Assembly: GCA_963809965.1 (NCBI GenBank)
Contig: CAWELU010000018.1
Location: 56,387 to 120,386 of the forward strand
DNA length: 64,000 bases
Source: CAIWHR01 sp963809965
Lineage (GTDB): Bacteria > Pseudomonadota > Gammaproteobacteria > Burkholderiales > Casimicrobiaceae
Reading direction: 5' to 3'
Shown here: piece after piece, positions 39,427 to 49,051 of the stretch
Layout of the letters: each line of letters begins with the position of its first letter
Position numbering within the stretch: the stretch's first letter is position 1
Notes under the pieces: generated by a model
What the model was told of the DNA's origin: nothing
The model's input: the letters and a program-made list of their open reading frames with translations, nothing else
Databases searched by the model: none
Translations under genes and position numbers: made by a program

Positions 39427-41739
39427 ATGCTGCGGGTCGGCGCCGCGGCGCTTGTCGCGACAGTCGTTGCGCTGCCCGCGCAGGCGATCGAGCCCTTCGT
39501 CGTCAAGGACATCCGCGTCGAGGGGGTCCAGCGGACCGAGGCCGGGACCGTGTTCTCGTACCTCCCCATCAAGGTCGGCGACCGCGTCGACGACGAGAAG
39601 GCGGCGCAGGCGGTCAAGGCGCTGTTCGCGACCGGTTTTTTTCGGGACGTGCGTCTCGAGGTTCAGGATGGCGTGCTCGTCGTCGTCGTTCAGGAACGCC
39701 CGACCATCAGCCGGATCGACATCGCGGGCAACAAGGAATTCGACACCGAGACGCTGAAGAAGGCGTTGAAGGAGATCGGTCTGGCCGACGCCCGGATCTT
39801 CGACCGTTCCGCGCTCGACCGGGCGGAGCAGGAGATCAAGCGCCAGTACATCTCGCGCGGACGGTACGGCGCCAAGGTCGTGGTCACCGTCACGCCGCAG
39901 GAGCGCAACCGCGTCGCGGTGAACATCAACATCGAGGAGGGCGAGCCCTCGAAGATCGCGCGCATCAATATCGTCGGCAACAAGACGTTTCCGGAGCGCG
40001 AGCTCCTGTCGCTGATGACGCTGACCACGCCGGGCTGGACCACCTGGTACACGAAGAACGACCAGTATTCGAAGCAGAAGCTGCAGGCGGACCTCGAGAC
40101 GCTGCGCAGCTTCTACCAGAACCGCGGCTTCCTGGAGTTCAACGTGGAGTCCACACAGGTCTCGATCACGCCGGACAAGGAGGACATCTACATCACGGTC
40201 AACATCTTCGAGGGCCCGCGCTACACGGTTTCCGACATCCGCCTCGCGGGCGATCTGCCGGTGCCGGAGCCCGAACTCATGCGGCTGGTGCCGATCCGCT
40301 CCGGCGACGTGTTCTCGCGGGAAAGGCTGCAGGCGGGAACGAAGGCCATCAGCGATCGGCTGGGCGCCGAGGGGTTCGCCTTTGCCAACGTCAATGCAGT
40401 GCCGGATCTCGACCGGGCGAAGCTGCAGGCGGCCTTCACGATCTACGTCGACCCCGGCCGGCGGGTCTACGTCCGGAAGATCAACATCAGCGGCAACGTG
40501 AAGACCCGCGACGAGGTGATCCGGCGTGAGATGCGCCAGCTCGAGAGCGCGTGGTACGACGCGGCACGCATCGAGCGCTCGAAGGTGCGCATCCGGCGGC
40601 TGGGCTACTTCGAGGATGTCAACATCGAGACGCCGCCCGTCGCCGGAGCGAACGACCTGGCCGACGTCGAGGTTACGGTCATCGAGAAGTCGACCGGCCA
40701 GCTGCTCGCGGGCATCGGGTATTCGAGCGCGGAAGGCGTCGTCTTCAACGCTTCGATCTCGCAGCAGAACATCTTCGGCAGCGGCAACGCACTCGTCGCG
40801 GCGCTCAATACCAGCAAGGTCAACCGCACGATCTCGGTTGCCTTCACCGAGCCGTACTGGACCGTCGATGGCGTGGCGCGCGTCCTCGAGGTGTACCAGA
40901 GGAACGTCGACCCCTCGTCGCTTTCGGTGTCGCAGTATTCGTCGTCGACGGCGGGTGGCGCGATCGGCTTCGGCATCCCGATCACCGAGACCGACTCGAT
41001 CAACGTCGGCTTCCGCTACGAGCACACGAGCATCGACCTGTTCAGCGACAGCCCGCCGGCGTACATCCTTTACGTTGCCGAGTTCGGCAGCGTGACCGAC
41101 AGCGTCATCCTCTCCGGCGGCTGGTCGCGTGACACCCGTGACGACATCCTCTATCCTACGCGGGGCCAGTTGCAGAGCCTGCTGGGAGAAGTGGGGCTGC
41201 CGTTCGGCGATCTCGAGTATTACCGGGCGAACTATGTGCAGCAGGTGTTCTGGCCCGTGTTCGGGGACTTGGTGCTGATGCTGCGCGGTGAAATCGGCTA
41301 CGCGGACGGGTATGGCGGAAAACCGTTGCCGTTCTTCAAGGCGCTTTACGCGGGCGGTGTGGGCTCGGTCCGCGGTTACGAGCAGAGCTCGCTGGGTCCG
41401 CAGGACATCTACGGCAATGCCACCGGCGGCAAGCGCAAGATTGTCGGCAATGTCGAGCTGTTCTATCCGGTCTTGAAGGGCGACAAGTCGGTTCGCGGCA
41501 GCGTGTTCGTCGACGCCGGACAGATCTACGTCGACGGCAAGGAGCCGCCGGACCTGCCGCTCGAACTGGTGCAAGTGCGCCGGCGAGGCCGACCTGCAGG
41601 GATTTCGCTACTCTGCGGGGTTGGGCTGGCTTGGAATTCGCCGATCGGTCCGTTGAAGTTCAGCTACGCCTGGCCGCTCAACGACAAGGTGCTCGACAAG
41701 ATCCAGCGCTTCCAGTTTCAGGTTGGCACCGTATTCTGA
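39427..41739 (+). CDS. bamA: Outer membrane protein assembly factor BamA
   Basis: About 770 residues. The signal peptide (MLRVGAAALVATVVALPAQA) is followed by five POTRA domains (FVVKDIRVEGVQRTEAGTVF is the start of the first) and the 16-strand barrel with the lid-loop VRGYE motif (GVGSVRGYEQSSLGP) and a C-terminal strand ending in Phe (QFQVGTVF). Between about 41570 and 41618 the conserved frame is left and regained: the other frame gives CAGEADLQGFRYSAG, as expected in this region, so two opposite indels are likely. An upstream ATG at 39352 overlaps rseP and is less likely; a GTG at 39409 is also possible. Confidence 0.95.
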   Translation: MLRVGAAALVATVVALPAQAIEPFVVKDIRVEGVQRTEAGTVFSYLPIKVGDRVDDEKAAQAVKALFATGFFRDVRLEVQDGVLVVVVQERPTISRIDIAGNKEFDTETLKKALKEIGLADARIFDRSALDRAEQEIKRQYISRGRYGAKVVVTVTPQERNRVAVNINIEEGEPSKIARINIVGNKTFPERELLSLMTLTTPGWTTWYTKNDQYSKQKLQADLETLRSFYQNRGFLEFNVESTQVSITPDKEDIYITVNIFEGPRYTVSDIRLAGDLPVPEPELMRLVPIRSGDVFSRERLQAGTKAISDRLGAEGFAFANVNAVPDLDRAKLQAAFTIYVDPGRRVYVRKINISGNVKTRDEVIRREMRQLESAWYDAARIERSKVRIRRLGYFEDVNIETPPVAGANDLADVEVTVIEKSTGQLLAGIGYSSAEGVVFNASISQQNIFGSGNALVAALNTSKVNRTISVAFTEPYWTVDGVARVLEVYQRNVDPSSLSVSQYSSSTAGGAIGFGIPITETDSINVGFRYEHTSIDLFSDSPPAYILYVAEFGSVTDSVILSGGWSRDTRDDILYPTRGQLQSLLGEVGLPFGDLEYYRANYVQQVFWPVFGDLVLMLRGEIGYADGYGGKPLPFFKALYAGGVGSVRGYEQSSLGPQDIYGNATGGKRKIVGNVELFYPVLKGDKSVRGSVFVDAGQIYVDGKEPPDLPLELVQVRRRGRPAGISLLCGVGLAWNSPIGPLKFSYAWPLNDKVLDKIQRFQFQVGTVF

Positions 41740-41747
41740 CCCGCAGC

Positions 41748-41752
41748 AGGAG
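41748..41752 (+). promoter_or_regulatory. Ribosome-binding site that sets a TTG start for skp
   Basis: AGGAG is 6 bases before TTG at 41759-41761. The resulting protein begins with a basic stretch and a normal signal peptide. No ATG or GTG in this frame gives a signal peptide of normal length. Confidence 0.7.
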
Positions 41753-41758
41753 AGTGAC

Positions 41759-42280
41759 TTGAAACGCAGCAGCAACCGCCTCGTCGGGGCCTTGATCGGT
41801 CTGACCTTCCTGTGTCTTAGCGGCACCGGTGCGGCGCAGGCCTTCGACTACAAGATCGGCTTCGTCAATACCGAGCGCCTGTTCCGCGAGGCGGCACCTG
41901 CCAAGCGCGCCCAGCAGAAGCTCGAGCGGGAATTCGCGGCCCGCGACGCCGACATTCAGAAGCTCTCGAAGCAGGTCCGCGACCTGCAGGCGTCCGTCGA
42001 ACGCGACGGCGCCACGATGTCCGAGGCCGAGCGACGCAACAAGGAGCGCGATCTCGCCAACCTGTCGCGGGATCTGCAGCGCTCGCAACGCGAGTTCCGG
42101 GAAGACCTCAACCTCCGGCGCAACGAGGAACTGGCGAGCGTGCAGGAACGGGCGAACCGGGTCATCCAGCAGATCGCCGAGGCCGAGAAGTTCGATCTCA
42201 TCGTCCAGGATCCGGTCGTCTACGCGAGCCAGAAGATCGACATCACCGAGAAGGTGATCAAGGCGCTCGCCGACAAGTAG
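41759..42280 (+). CDS. skp: Periplasmic chaperone Skp (OmpH)
   Basis: A 173-residue trimeric chaperone that carries unfolded outer-membrane proteins to the Bam complex. The signal peptide is KRSSNRLVGALIGLTFLCLS with cleavage after AAQA. The body has YKIGFVNTERLFREAAPAKR, then long charged coiled-coil tentacles (about residues 55-125) and the return strand FDLIVQDPVVYAS. It starts at TTG 41759, supported by AGGAG 6 bases upstream. It follows bamA and precedes lpxD, the standard order. Confidence 0.94.
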   Translation: MKRSSNRLVGALIGLTFLCLSGTGAAQAFDYKIGFVNTERLFREAAPAKRAQQKLEREFAARDADIQKLSKQVRDLQASVERDGATMSEAERRNKERDLANLSRDLQRSQREFREDLNLRRNEELASVQERANRVIQQIAEAEKFDLIVQDPVVYASQKIDITEKVIKALADK

Positions 42281-42339
42281 CCGAGGGCATCCGCCTGCCG
42301 TGGGCAGCGGGTTGCCGCTACCTCACCGTCATCGGTCCC

Positions 42340-43385
42340 GTGTCGATCACTCTTTCCGAACTGGCGGCGCGGACCGGAGCAACGCTCGAAGGCGACGGCG
42401 CGACGGCCGTCACGCGCGTCGCCACGCTGGAATCGGCGGGGCCGGGGACGATCACCTTTCTCGCCAATCGCAAGTATCGCGGACAACTGGCGCAGACTCG
42501 CGCGGCGGCCGTGATCCTGGCGCCGGAGTTCTCCGGACACACGGCCCTTCCGCGGCTCGTCAGCCGCGATCCCTACGTCACGTACGCGAAGGTCGCGGCG
42601 ATCCTTCACCCGCCCGGCGCTCCTGCCGCCGGTGTTCATCCGTCGGCCGTCGTCGGCGCGCGCGCGAAGGTGGCTCGCACGGCGACCGTCGGCCCGAATG
42701 CGGTGCTCGGCGATGGGGTTGTCGTCGGGGAGCGCGCCCGTATTGGCGCAGGCACCGTCCTCGGTGCCGGAGTGAGCATCGGCGACGATGCGGTGCTCCA
42801 CGGCAACGTCACCGTCTACGATCGACTGCGCGATCGGACCTCGCAGCATCGTCCACGCTGGCGCGGTGATCGGCGCCGACGGCTTCGGCATGGCCGAGGA
42901 GGCACGGGCGCTGGCTCAAGATTCCGCAGATCGGGCGCGTGGTGATCGGCGCCGACGTCGAGATCGGCGCCAACACGACGATCGACCGCGGCGCCATCGA
43001 CGACACGGTGATCGAAGACGACGTCAAGCTCGACAACCAGATCCAGATCGGCCACAACTGCCGCATCGGCGCGCATACGGCGATCGCCGGGTGCGTGGGC
43101 ATCGCCGGCTCGACCCGCATCGGCCGCAACTGCAAGATCGGCGGAGCGGCGATGTTGAACGGGCACATCGACTTGTGCGACGGGGTGATCGTTTCCCCGG
43201 GAACCGGGATCATGGACTCGATCGACCGGCCTGGCGTCTATACCGGATTCTGGCCCGCATTGCCGCATAGCGAATGGTGGCGGCTCGTTGTGGAGGTCCG
43301 GAGGCTGCGGGAGCTTGCGGTACGCGTTCGAGCGCTCGGGCGTGACATTGCCGGGAACGAAGGCGACGGAAAAAGCGAGGGATGA
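42340..43385 (+). CDS. lpxD: UDP-3-O-acylglucosamine N-acyltransferase LpxD (two frame breaks)
   Basis: Third enzyme of lipid A synthesis, adding the second hydroxyacyl chain. It starts at a GTG: SITLSELAARTGATLEGDGA, then ITFLANRKYRGQL and hexapeptide repeats (VHPSAVVGARAKVARTATVG). The frame changes near 42825 and 42910; the middle piece reads CAIGPRSIVHAGAVIGADGF with the catalytic region GADGFG, and the rest resumes as IPQIGRVVIGADVEIGANTT. Two single-base insertions explain this. The stop overlaps the fabZ ATG. The catalytic His is in the QIGHNCRIG block. Confidence 0.93.
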
Positions 43386-43867
43386 CCATGACTGCGGACG
43401 CCACCGGTGCGATGGACATCAGCGCGATCATGCGCTACCTGCCGCATCGCTACCCGTTCCTGCTGGTCGACCGCGTCGTCGCGCTCGAGGACGGGAAATC
43501 GATTCGCGGGATCAAGAACGTGACGATGAACGAGCCGTTCTTCCAGGGCCACTTCCCGGGCTACCCGGTGATGCCCGGCGTGCTCGTCATCGAGGCGCTG
43601 GCGCAGCTGGCGTCGATTCTCGCATGGCAGATCGCCGGGCGCACGCCGGGCGACGGGACGCTGATCTTCTTCGCCGGCATCGACAATGCCCGCTTTCGAC
43701 GCCAGGTCTTTCCGGGCGATCAGCTCATCCTCGAGTCGGAGGTGCAGCGGATGGTGCGGGGGATAGGCAAGTTCGCCGTGCGAGCGAAAGTCGGTGCGGA
43801 CATCGTCGCGGAGGCCGACCTGCTGGCTGCGATGCGCACGCCGGACGCTCCGGCGAAGGGTGCCTGA
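43382..43867 (+). CDS. fabZ: 3-hydroxyacyl-ACP dehydratase FabZ
   Basis: A 161-residue hot-dog-fold enzyme that dehydrates 3-hydroxyacyl-ACP. The active-site helix is FFQGHFPGYPVMPGVLVIEA with the catalytic His and, further on, Glu. The N-terminal block is IMRYLPHRYPFLLVDRV. It is between lpxD and lpxA, where its substrate is shared with lipid A synthesis. Confidence 0.97.
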   Translation: MTMTADATGAMDISAIMRYLPHRYPFLLVDRVVALEDGKSIRGIKNVTMNEPFFQGHFPGYPVMPGVLVIEALAQLASILAWQIAGRTPGDGTLIFFAGIDNARFRRQVFPGDQLILESEVQRMVRGIGKFAVRAKVGADIVAEADLLAAMRTPDAPAKGA

Positions 43868-43871
43868 GGCG

Positions 43872-44648
43872 ATGGCGCGCATCCATCCGACCGCGCTGAT
43901 CGATCCTTCCGCTGAGCTCGCCACCGACGTCGAGGTCGGGCCCTATTCGATCGTCGGACCGGGAACGAGACTGGGCGAGGGCACGGTACTCGGACCGCAC
44001 GTCGTCGTCGCGGCGCGCACCCGGATCGGCGCGCGCAACCGCATCTTCCAGTTCGCCTCCATCGGCGAGATTGCGCAGGATCGCAAGTACGGCGGCGAGC
44101 CGACAACCACGACCATCGGCGACGACAACGTGTTCCGCGAATTCGTGACCGTTCACGCGGGAACCGCGCAGGACCGCGGCGATACGGCGATCGGCAGTGG
44201 CAACCTGTTCCTCGCCTACACGCACGTCGCGCACGACTGTGTGGTCGGCAACTGGACGATCTTCTCGAACAACGCGCAGATCGCGGGGCACGTGCGCATC
44301 GACGACTGGGTGGTGCTGGGTGCGTATGCGGGTGTGCACCAGTTTTGCCGCGTCGGCGCGCACGCGATGCTCGCCGCGGGGACGATCGTCCTGCAGGACG
44401 TTCCGCCGTTCGTGACGGCTTCCGGTTACCCGTCGAAGCCGCACGGAACCAACAGCGAAGGTCTGCGACGGCGCGGATTCACGGCCGAGGACATCCTGAC
44501 CGTGCGCCGCGCTTACAAGACGCTGTACCGCGAGGGTCTTGCGCTCGACGATGCCAAGGCGGTCCTCGCACGCCAGGCGGAAGCCTCGCCCGTTCTCGCG
44601 CCGCTGGTCGCTTTCCTGGCCGATCCGGGGCGCGGGATCATTCGCTGA
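43872..44648 (+). CDS. lpxA: UDP-N-acetylglucosamine acyltransferase LpxA
   Basis: A 258-residue left-handed beta-helix enzyme that starts lipid A synthesis. Hexapeptide repeats run from IHPTALIDPSAELATDVEVG. The conserved blocks are FASIGEIAQDRKYGGE, the catalytic His in LAYTHVAHDCVVGN, and HQFCRVGAHAMLAAGT. The C-terminal helical domain is complete. The ATG at 43872 is 5 bases after the fabZ stop. Confidence 0.97.
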   Translation: MARIHPTALIDPSAELATDVEVGPYSIVGPGTRLGEGTVLGPHVVVAARTRIGARNRIFQFASIGEIAQDRKYGGEPTTTTIGDDNVFREFVTVHAGTAQDRGDTAIGSGNLFLAYTHVAHDCVVGNWTIFSNNAQIAGHVRIDDWVVLGAYAGVHQFCRVGAHAMLAAGTIVLQDVPPFVTASGYPSKPHGTNSEGLRRRGFTAEDILTVRRAYKTLYREGLALDDAKAVLARQAEASPVLAPLVAFLADPGRGIIR

Positions 44649-44668
44649 CACGGCGCCCACGGTACGCG

Positions 44669-45851
44669 ATGCGCGACGCGGTTCTTGGTCCCGGCACCGT
44701 AACCATCGGCATTGTCGCCGGCGAGGCATCCGGCGACGCGCTTGCCGCCACGCTGATCCAGGCGGTGCGCGCGCGTATGCCCCGCGCGCGTTTTGTCGGT
44801 ATTGCCGGTCCCAGGATGGAAACGGCCGGCTGCGAAGTCTGGTATCCGCTGGAGCTGTTGTCGGTGCGCGGCCTGGTGGAAGTGTTGTCGCATCTCCCCT
44901 CGCTGATGGCGCTCCGCCGGTCGCTCGCGCGACGGCTCCTCGCCGAGCGAGTGACCATGTTCGTCGGCGTCGACGCCCCGGATTTCAATCTCGGGCTGGA
45001 AGGCGAGGCTCAAGCGTGCGGGAATCCGCACGATGCATTTCGTCTCCCCGTCGGTCTGGGCCTGGAGGCGCGGGCGGGTACGCAGGATCGCGCGCTCGGT
45101 CAACCGGATGCTCGCGCTGTTTCCGTTCGAACCGCCCATCTACCAGGCGGCCGGCATCCCGGTTACGTTCGTCGGGCATCCGCTCGCGCGCGACGCCGCC
45201 GCGCTGGGGACGCGACGCGAGGCCCGCGAGCAATTGAATCTCGGCATCGCGCAGCCGGTGTTCGCGCTGCTCCCGGGAAGTCGCGCGTCGGAGCTCGACA
45301 TGCACGGGGAGTTGCTGCTGCGCACGGCGGCCCTTCTCAACGCGGCGCGTCCGGACGCGGTCTTCCTCGTTCCCCTGGCGACGCGGGCGACGCGCGAGCG
45401 TTTCGAGGCGGCCGCGTACCGGCTTTCGCTCGACCAGCTGCCGTTGACGCTCCTCTACGGACATGCGACTGATGCACTGCGCGCGGCAGACGTCGGAGTG
45501 GTCGCGTCGGGGACCGCGACCCTCGAGGCGGCGCTTGCCCGCTGTCCGCACATCATTTTCTATCGAGTGAATCCCGTAACCGCCGGCATCGTTCGCCGCA
45601 AGCTGCTCGTGCCCTGGGTCGGCTTGCCGAACGTGCTCGCGGGCCGGTTCGTCGTTCCCGAGTTCCTGCAGGACGATGCAACGGCCGAGAATCTCGCCCA
45701 GGCGGCACTGAATCTCTACGACGACACGGTGACGCGGCATCGGCTCGAAGCGCTGTTCGCAGGTCTTGCCGCCTCGCTGTCGGCCGACACGGGCAAGCTC
45801 GCAGCCGACGCCGTGGTGGAGGAATTGCGTGCGGCCGGCGTCGCGTGTTGA
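44669..45851 (+). CDS. lpxB: Lipid-A-disaccharide synthase LpxB (one frame break)
   Basis: GT19 glycosyltransferase that joins UDP-diacylglucosamine and lipid X. Blocks are IGIVAGEASGDALAATLIQA, RFVGIAGPRMETAGCE and FVGVDAPDFNLGLE. Then a frame change near 45005 (extra G) leads to RLKRAGIRTMHFVSPSVWAW, FPFEPPIYQAAGIPVTFVGH, LLPGSRASEL and SGTATLEAAL. The conserved SGTATLE motif and the rest are normal, so an error is likely. Confidence 0.94.
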
Positions 45852-45861
45852 GGGTCGGGCG

Positions 45862-46428
45862 ATGCTGATCGTCGGTATCGACGAGGCCGGCCGCGGACCG
45901 CTCGCCGGTCCCGTTGTCGCCGCGGCGGTCATTCTCGATGCCGCGGCGCCGATCGCCGGCTTGCGCGATTCCAAGGAACTCTCTGCAGGCGCACGCGCTC
46001 GTCTCGCGGCCGAGATTCGGGCGCGCGCGGTGGCGTGGGCCGTGGCGTCCGCCGAAGTCGATGAGATCGATGCGCTCAATATTCTGCAGGCGACCTTGGT
46101 CGCCATGCGGCGCGCATTCGACGCTCTGGCGGTCGCGCCGGCCGAAGCCTGGATCGACGGCAACCGCTGCCCGGAGTTGCCGTGCTACTCGCGCGCGATC
46201 GTCCGGGGCGACCGCGACATCGCGGCGATCTCGGCCGCCTCGATCCTGGCCAAGACCACGCGCGACGCGGTGCTGGTCGATCTCGATGCCGACTATCCGG
46301 TATATGGATTTGCCCGCAACAAGGGTTACGGCACCCCGGAGCACCTTGCCGCGCTCGCCCGCCATGGAGCCTGTCCGGCGCACCGCCGCAGCTTCGCGCC
46401 CGTGGCACAGGCCGCATTTCGCTTTTGA
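45862..46428 (+). CDS. rnhB: Ribonuclease HII
   Basis: A 188-residue enzyme that removes ribonucleotides and RNA primers from DNA-RNA hybrids. The catalytic motif GIDEAGRGPLAGPVVAAAVI carries the first Asp-Glu pair, followed by RDSKELS, IDGNRCPEL and SILAKTTRDAVL with the remaining acidic residues, and NKGYGTPEHLAAL. It ends the lpx block, as in many proteobacteria. Confidence 0.96.
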   Translation: MLIVGIDEAGRGPLAGPVVAAAVILDAAAPIAGLRDSKELSAGARARLAAEIRARAVAWAVASAEVDEIDALNILQATLVAMRRAFDALAVAPAEAWIDGNRCPELPCYSRAIVRGDRDIAAISAASILAKTTRDAVLVDLDADYPVYGFARNKGYGTPEHLAALARHGACPAHRRSFAPVAQAAFRF

Positions 46429-46530
46429 TCCGGGGCGACGGGCGCGGTGGTATCGTGTTGTCAACCGCGCAGGAGATGGGACCAACCCATCGATAATCGA
46501 TGCATGCACACGGGATGCGAGGAAGCTCCG

Positions 46531-46812
46531 ATGATTCACTGCGTATTGCACGACCCCGGTGATTCCGTTGCGGTGGTCGTGGTCGAGGGAGTTGGCGCTG
46601 GCTCTACGCTGACCGGGCTTGTCCTCGACCTAGATCGCACGATCAGTGTGCCCTGCGTGCAGGACATTCCTCTCGGCCACAAGATCGCGCTGAAGGACAT
46701 GGCCGTCGGCGATACGGTGATCAAGTACGGCGTGGACATCGGCAGGGTCGTGCAGCCGATTCGCATGGGCGAGCACGCGCACGTCCACAACATCAGGACC
46801 AAGCGATGGTGA
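46531..46812 (+). CDS. SAF-domain small subunit of a UxaA-type dehydratase/lyase
   Basis: A 93-residue protein like the N-terminal SAF domain of altronate dehydratase, here a separate subunit. Motifs are VQDIPLGHKIALKDMAVGD and the terminal GEHAHVHNIRTKRW. In the split form this resembles SuyA, the small subunit of (2R)-sulfolactate sulfo-lyase, or the small subunit of a sugar-acid dehydratase. GAGGA lies 10 bases before the ATG. The large subunit follows 43 bases later. Confidence 0.85.
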   Translation: MIHCVLHDPGDSVAVVVVEGVGAGSTLTGLVLDLDRTISVPCVQDIPLGHKIALKDMAVGDTVIKYGVDIGRVVQPIRMGEHAHVHNIRTKRW

Positions 46813-46855
46813 GGCGATTCCGGTTTTCGACCCCACGGTCGGAGTGAGGGCAGTG

Positions 46856-48016
46856 ATGCAGCGAACCTTCCGTGGCTACCGCCGCGAAAACGCCCGCGTG
46901 GGTGTGCGCAATCATGTGCTCATCATTCCGGTCGACGATCTGTCGAATGCCGCGTGCGAGGCCGTTGCGCATAACGTCAAGGGTGCGCTGGCCATTCCGC
47001 ATCCGTACGGACGACTGCAGTTCGGGGCAGATCTCGACCTGCATTTCCGCACGCTGATCGGCACCGGGGCCAACCCGAACGTGGCCGCCGCCGTCGTGAT
47101 CGGCATCGAAGACCAGTGGACGAAGAAGGTGGTCGACGGGATCGCGGCGGCCGGCAAGCCGGTGACCGGTTTCGGTATCGAGTTGAACGGCGATCACGAG
47201 ACGATCCGACGTGCCTCGAAGGCCGCCAAGGAGTACGTGCAGTGGGCGAGCGAGCAGCAGCGTGTCAGCTGCGATCTGGGAGAGCTCTGGGTCTCGACCA
47301 AGTGCGGCGAGTCGGATACGACGTCCGGCTGCGGGGCGAATCCGACGGTCGGCGATGCGTTCGACAAGCTCTACGCCGCGGGATGCACGCTCCTGTTCGG
47401 CGAGACCACGGAACTCACCGGCGGTGAGGCCATTGTGGCCGCGCGCTGCCGCGATGAGAGCGTGCGCACCGAGTTCATGCGTATGTTCGACCGCTATCAG
47501 GAGGTGGTGAATCGGCACAAGACGAGCGACCTGTCCGACTCGCAGCCGACCAAAGGCAACATCGCCGGCGGACTGACGACCATCGAGGAAAAGGCGCTCG
47601 GCAACATCCAGAAGATCGGGAGGCAATGTGTGGTCGACGGCGTGCTCGACAAAGCGGAGACGCCGACGGGGCCCGGGCTTTGGTTCATGGACTCCTCGTC
47701 GGCGGCGGCTGAGATGGTCACGCTTTGTGCGGCATCCGGTTTCGTCGTCCACTTCTTCCCGACCGGTCAGGGCAACGTGATCGGCAACCCGATTCTGCCG
47801 GTGATCAAGATCTGCGCCAACCCGCGCACCGTGCGGACCATGAGCGAGCACATCGACGTCGATACGTCGGGACTCCTCCAGCGCGAGATCACGATGGCCG
47901 AGGCGGGCGATCGGCTGCTCGACATGATGTTCCGGACCGCCAACGGCCGGCTCACCGCCGCCGAAGCGCTCGGCCACCGCGAGTTCGTGCTGACGCGGCT
48001 CTACGAAAGCGCGTGA
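46856..48016 (+). CDS. UxaA-family dehydratase/lyase, large subunit (SuyB-like)
   Basis: A protein of 386 residues of the D-galactarate dehydratase/altronate hydrolase C-terminal family. Blocks are GYRRENARVGVRNHVLIIPV, STKCGESDTTSGCGANPTVG, LLFGETTELTGGEAIVAARC, DSSSAAAEMVTLCAASGF and HFFPTGQGNVIGNPILPVIK. The separate small subunit plus a 390-residue large one matches the layout of SuyAB, which splits sulfolactate into pyruvate and sulfite, but sugar-acid dehydratases can be split as well. ATG 46856 is preferred; a GTG at 46844 is possible. The stop overlaps the next gene's ATG. Confidence 0.83.
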   Translation: MQRTFRGYRRENARVGVRNHVLIIPVDDLSNAACEAVAHNVKGALAIPHPYGRLQFGADLDLHFRTLIGTGANPNVAAAVVIGIEDQWTKKVVDGIAAAGKPVTGFGIELNGDHETIRRASKAAKEYVQWASEQQRVSCDLGELWVSTKCGESDTTSGCGANPTVGDAFDKLYAAGCTLLFGETTELTGGEAIVAARCRDESVRTEFMRMFDRYQEVVNRHKTSDLSDSQPTKGNIAGGLTTIEEKALGNIQKIGRQCVVDGVLDKAETPTGPGLWFMDSSSAAAEMVTLCAASGFVVHFFPTGQGNVIGNPILPVIKICANPRTVRTMSEHIDVDTSGLLQREITMAEAGDRLLDMMFRTANGRLTAAEALGHREFVLTRLYESA

Positions 48017-48973
48017 TGAACGGCGCCTTGCCGCAGATCGCCGACATGCGCGCGGCGCAGGCAAGGATCGCCCCGTACGTGCACCGGACGCCGGTGCTCA
48101 CCTGCCGGGCGGTCGACGGGGCCGTCGGGGCGCGGCTGTTCTTCAAGTGCGAGAACTTCCAGAAGATCGGGGCCTTCAAGGCGCGCGGCGCGACCAACGC
48201 GGTGTTTTCGCTCGCCGCCGACGTGGCAGCGCGCGGGGTGCTCACGCATTCGTCGGGGAATCACGGGGCGGCGCTTGCATACGCCGCGCGCGCGCGGGGC
48301 ATCCCGGCGTGGGTCGTGATGCCCGACAACGCGTCGAAAGCGAAACAGGAAAACGTGCGGCGGCAAGGTGCGACCATCCGGTTCTGCGCGCCGACGGTTG
48401 CCGCACGGGAACAGGCATGCGCGGAAGTCGGGCACGCGACCGGTGCGACGCTCGTCCATCCGTTCGATGACGCGCAAGTGATCGCCGGGCAGGGCACGGC
48501 CACCCTGGAGTTGCTCGAGACCGTGCCGGAACTCGACGCGATTATCGCGCCGGTCGGTGGGGGTGGCCTGCTATCGGGCACCGCGATTGCCGCGCGTGCA
48601 TTGTCTCCCTCCCTGCGCGCCTATGGCGCGGAGCCTGCGAATGCCGATGATGCGGCGCGCAGTTTCCGGACCGGACACGTGGAGCCGCTGCCTGCCACGA
48701 CCACCGATCGCCGACGGATTGCGTACGACGCTGTCTCCGCGAACGCTGACAGCGATCCGCGCCAACGTCACCGCGATCGGTACCGCATCCGAGCAAGCCA
48801 TCATCGATGCGATGCGCATGACGTGGGAGCGCATGAAGATCGTGATCGAGCCCTCGTCGGCGGTCCCGCTCGCCTGCCTGCTCGAGCGCACGCTCGACAT
48901 TGCCGGGATGAAGGTCGGCGTGATCGTTTCCGGAGGCAACGTGGATCTCGACCGTTTGCCGTGGCAGGCTTGA
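48016..48973 (+). CDS. PLP-dependent threonine/serine ammonia-lyase-like enzyme (one frame break)
   Basis: A fold-type II PLP enzyme of about 318 residues. The PLP lysine is in KIGAFKARGATNAV, the cofactor phosphate loop is APVGGGGLLSGTAIA, and HSSGNHGAALAYAARARGIP binds substrate. The frame changes near 48700 (extra A), after which PIADGLRTTLSPRTLTAIRA and VIVSGGNVDLDRLPW are normal. The short form without a regulatory domain resembles serine racemase / threo-3-hydroxyaspartate ammonia-lyase. It is coupled to the UxaA-type lyase and may act on a related hydroxy- or amino-acid; the substrate is not known. Confidence 0.87.
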
Positions 48974-49051
48974 GGCAGCCTCGGCGTGGACATCTCGAAC
49001 TTCCCGGCGCTGGAAATGCGCGGCCCTCGCACGGGAGAAACCAAGGAAACG

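Noticed and set aside
39403..41574. A 723-codon open frame antisense to bamA
   Set aside because: Its sequence is Arg/Asp/Leu-rich with no domain, and it exists because bamA on the other strand is strongly coding with GC-rich third positions.
46531..48016. Calling the UxaA-type pair altronate dehydratase or suyAB outright
   Set aside because: Both functions share the same folds and motifs; without a phylogeny or linked pathway genes the substrate cannot be fixed.
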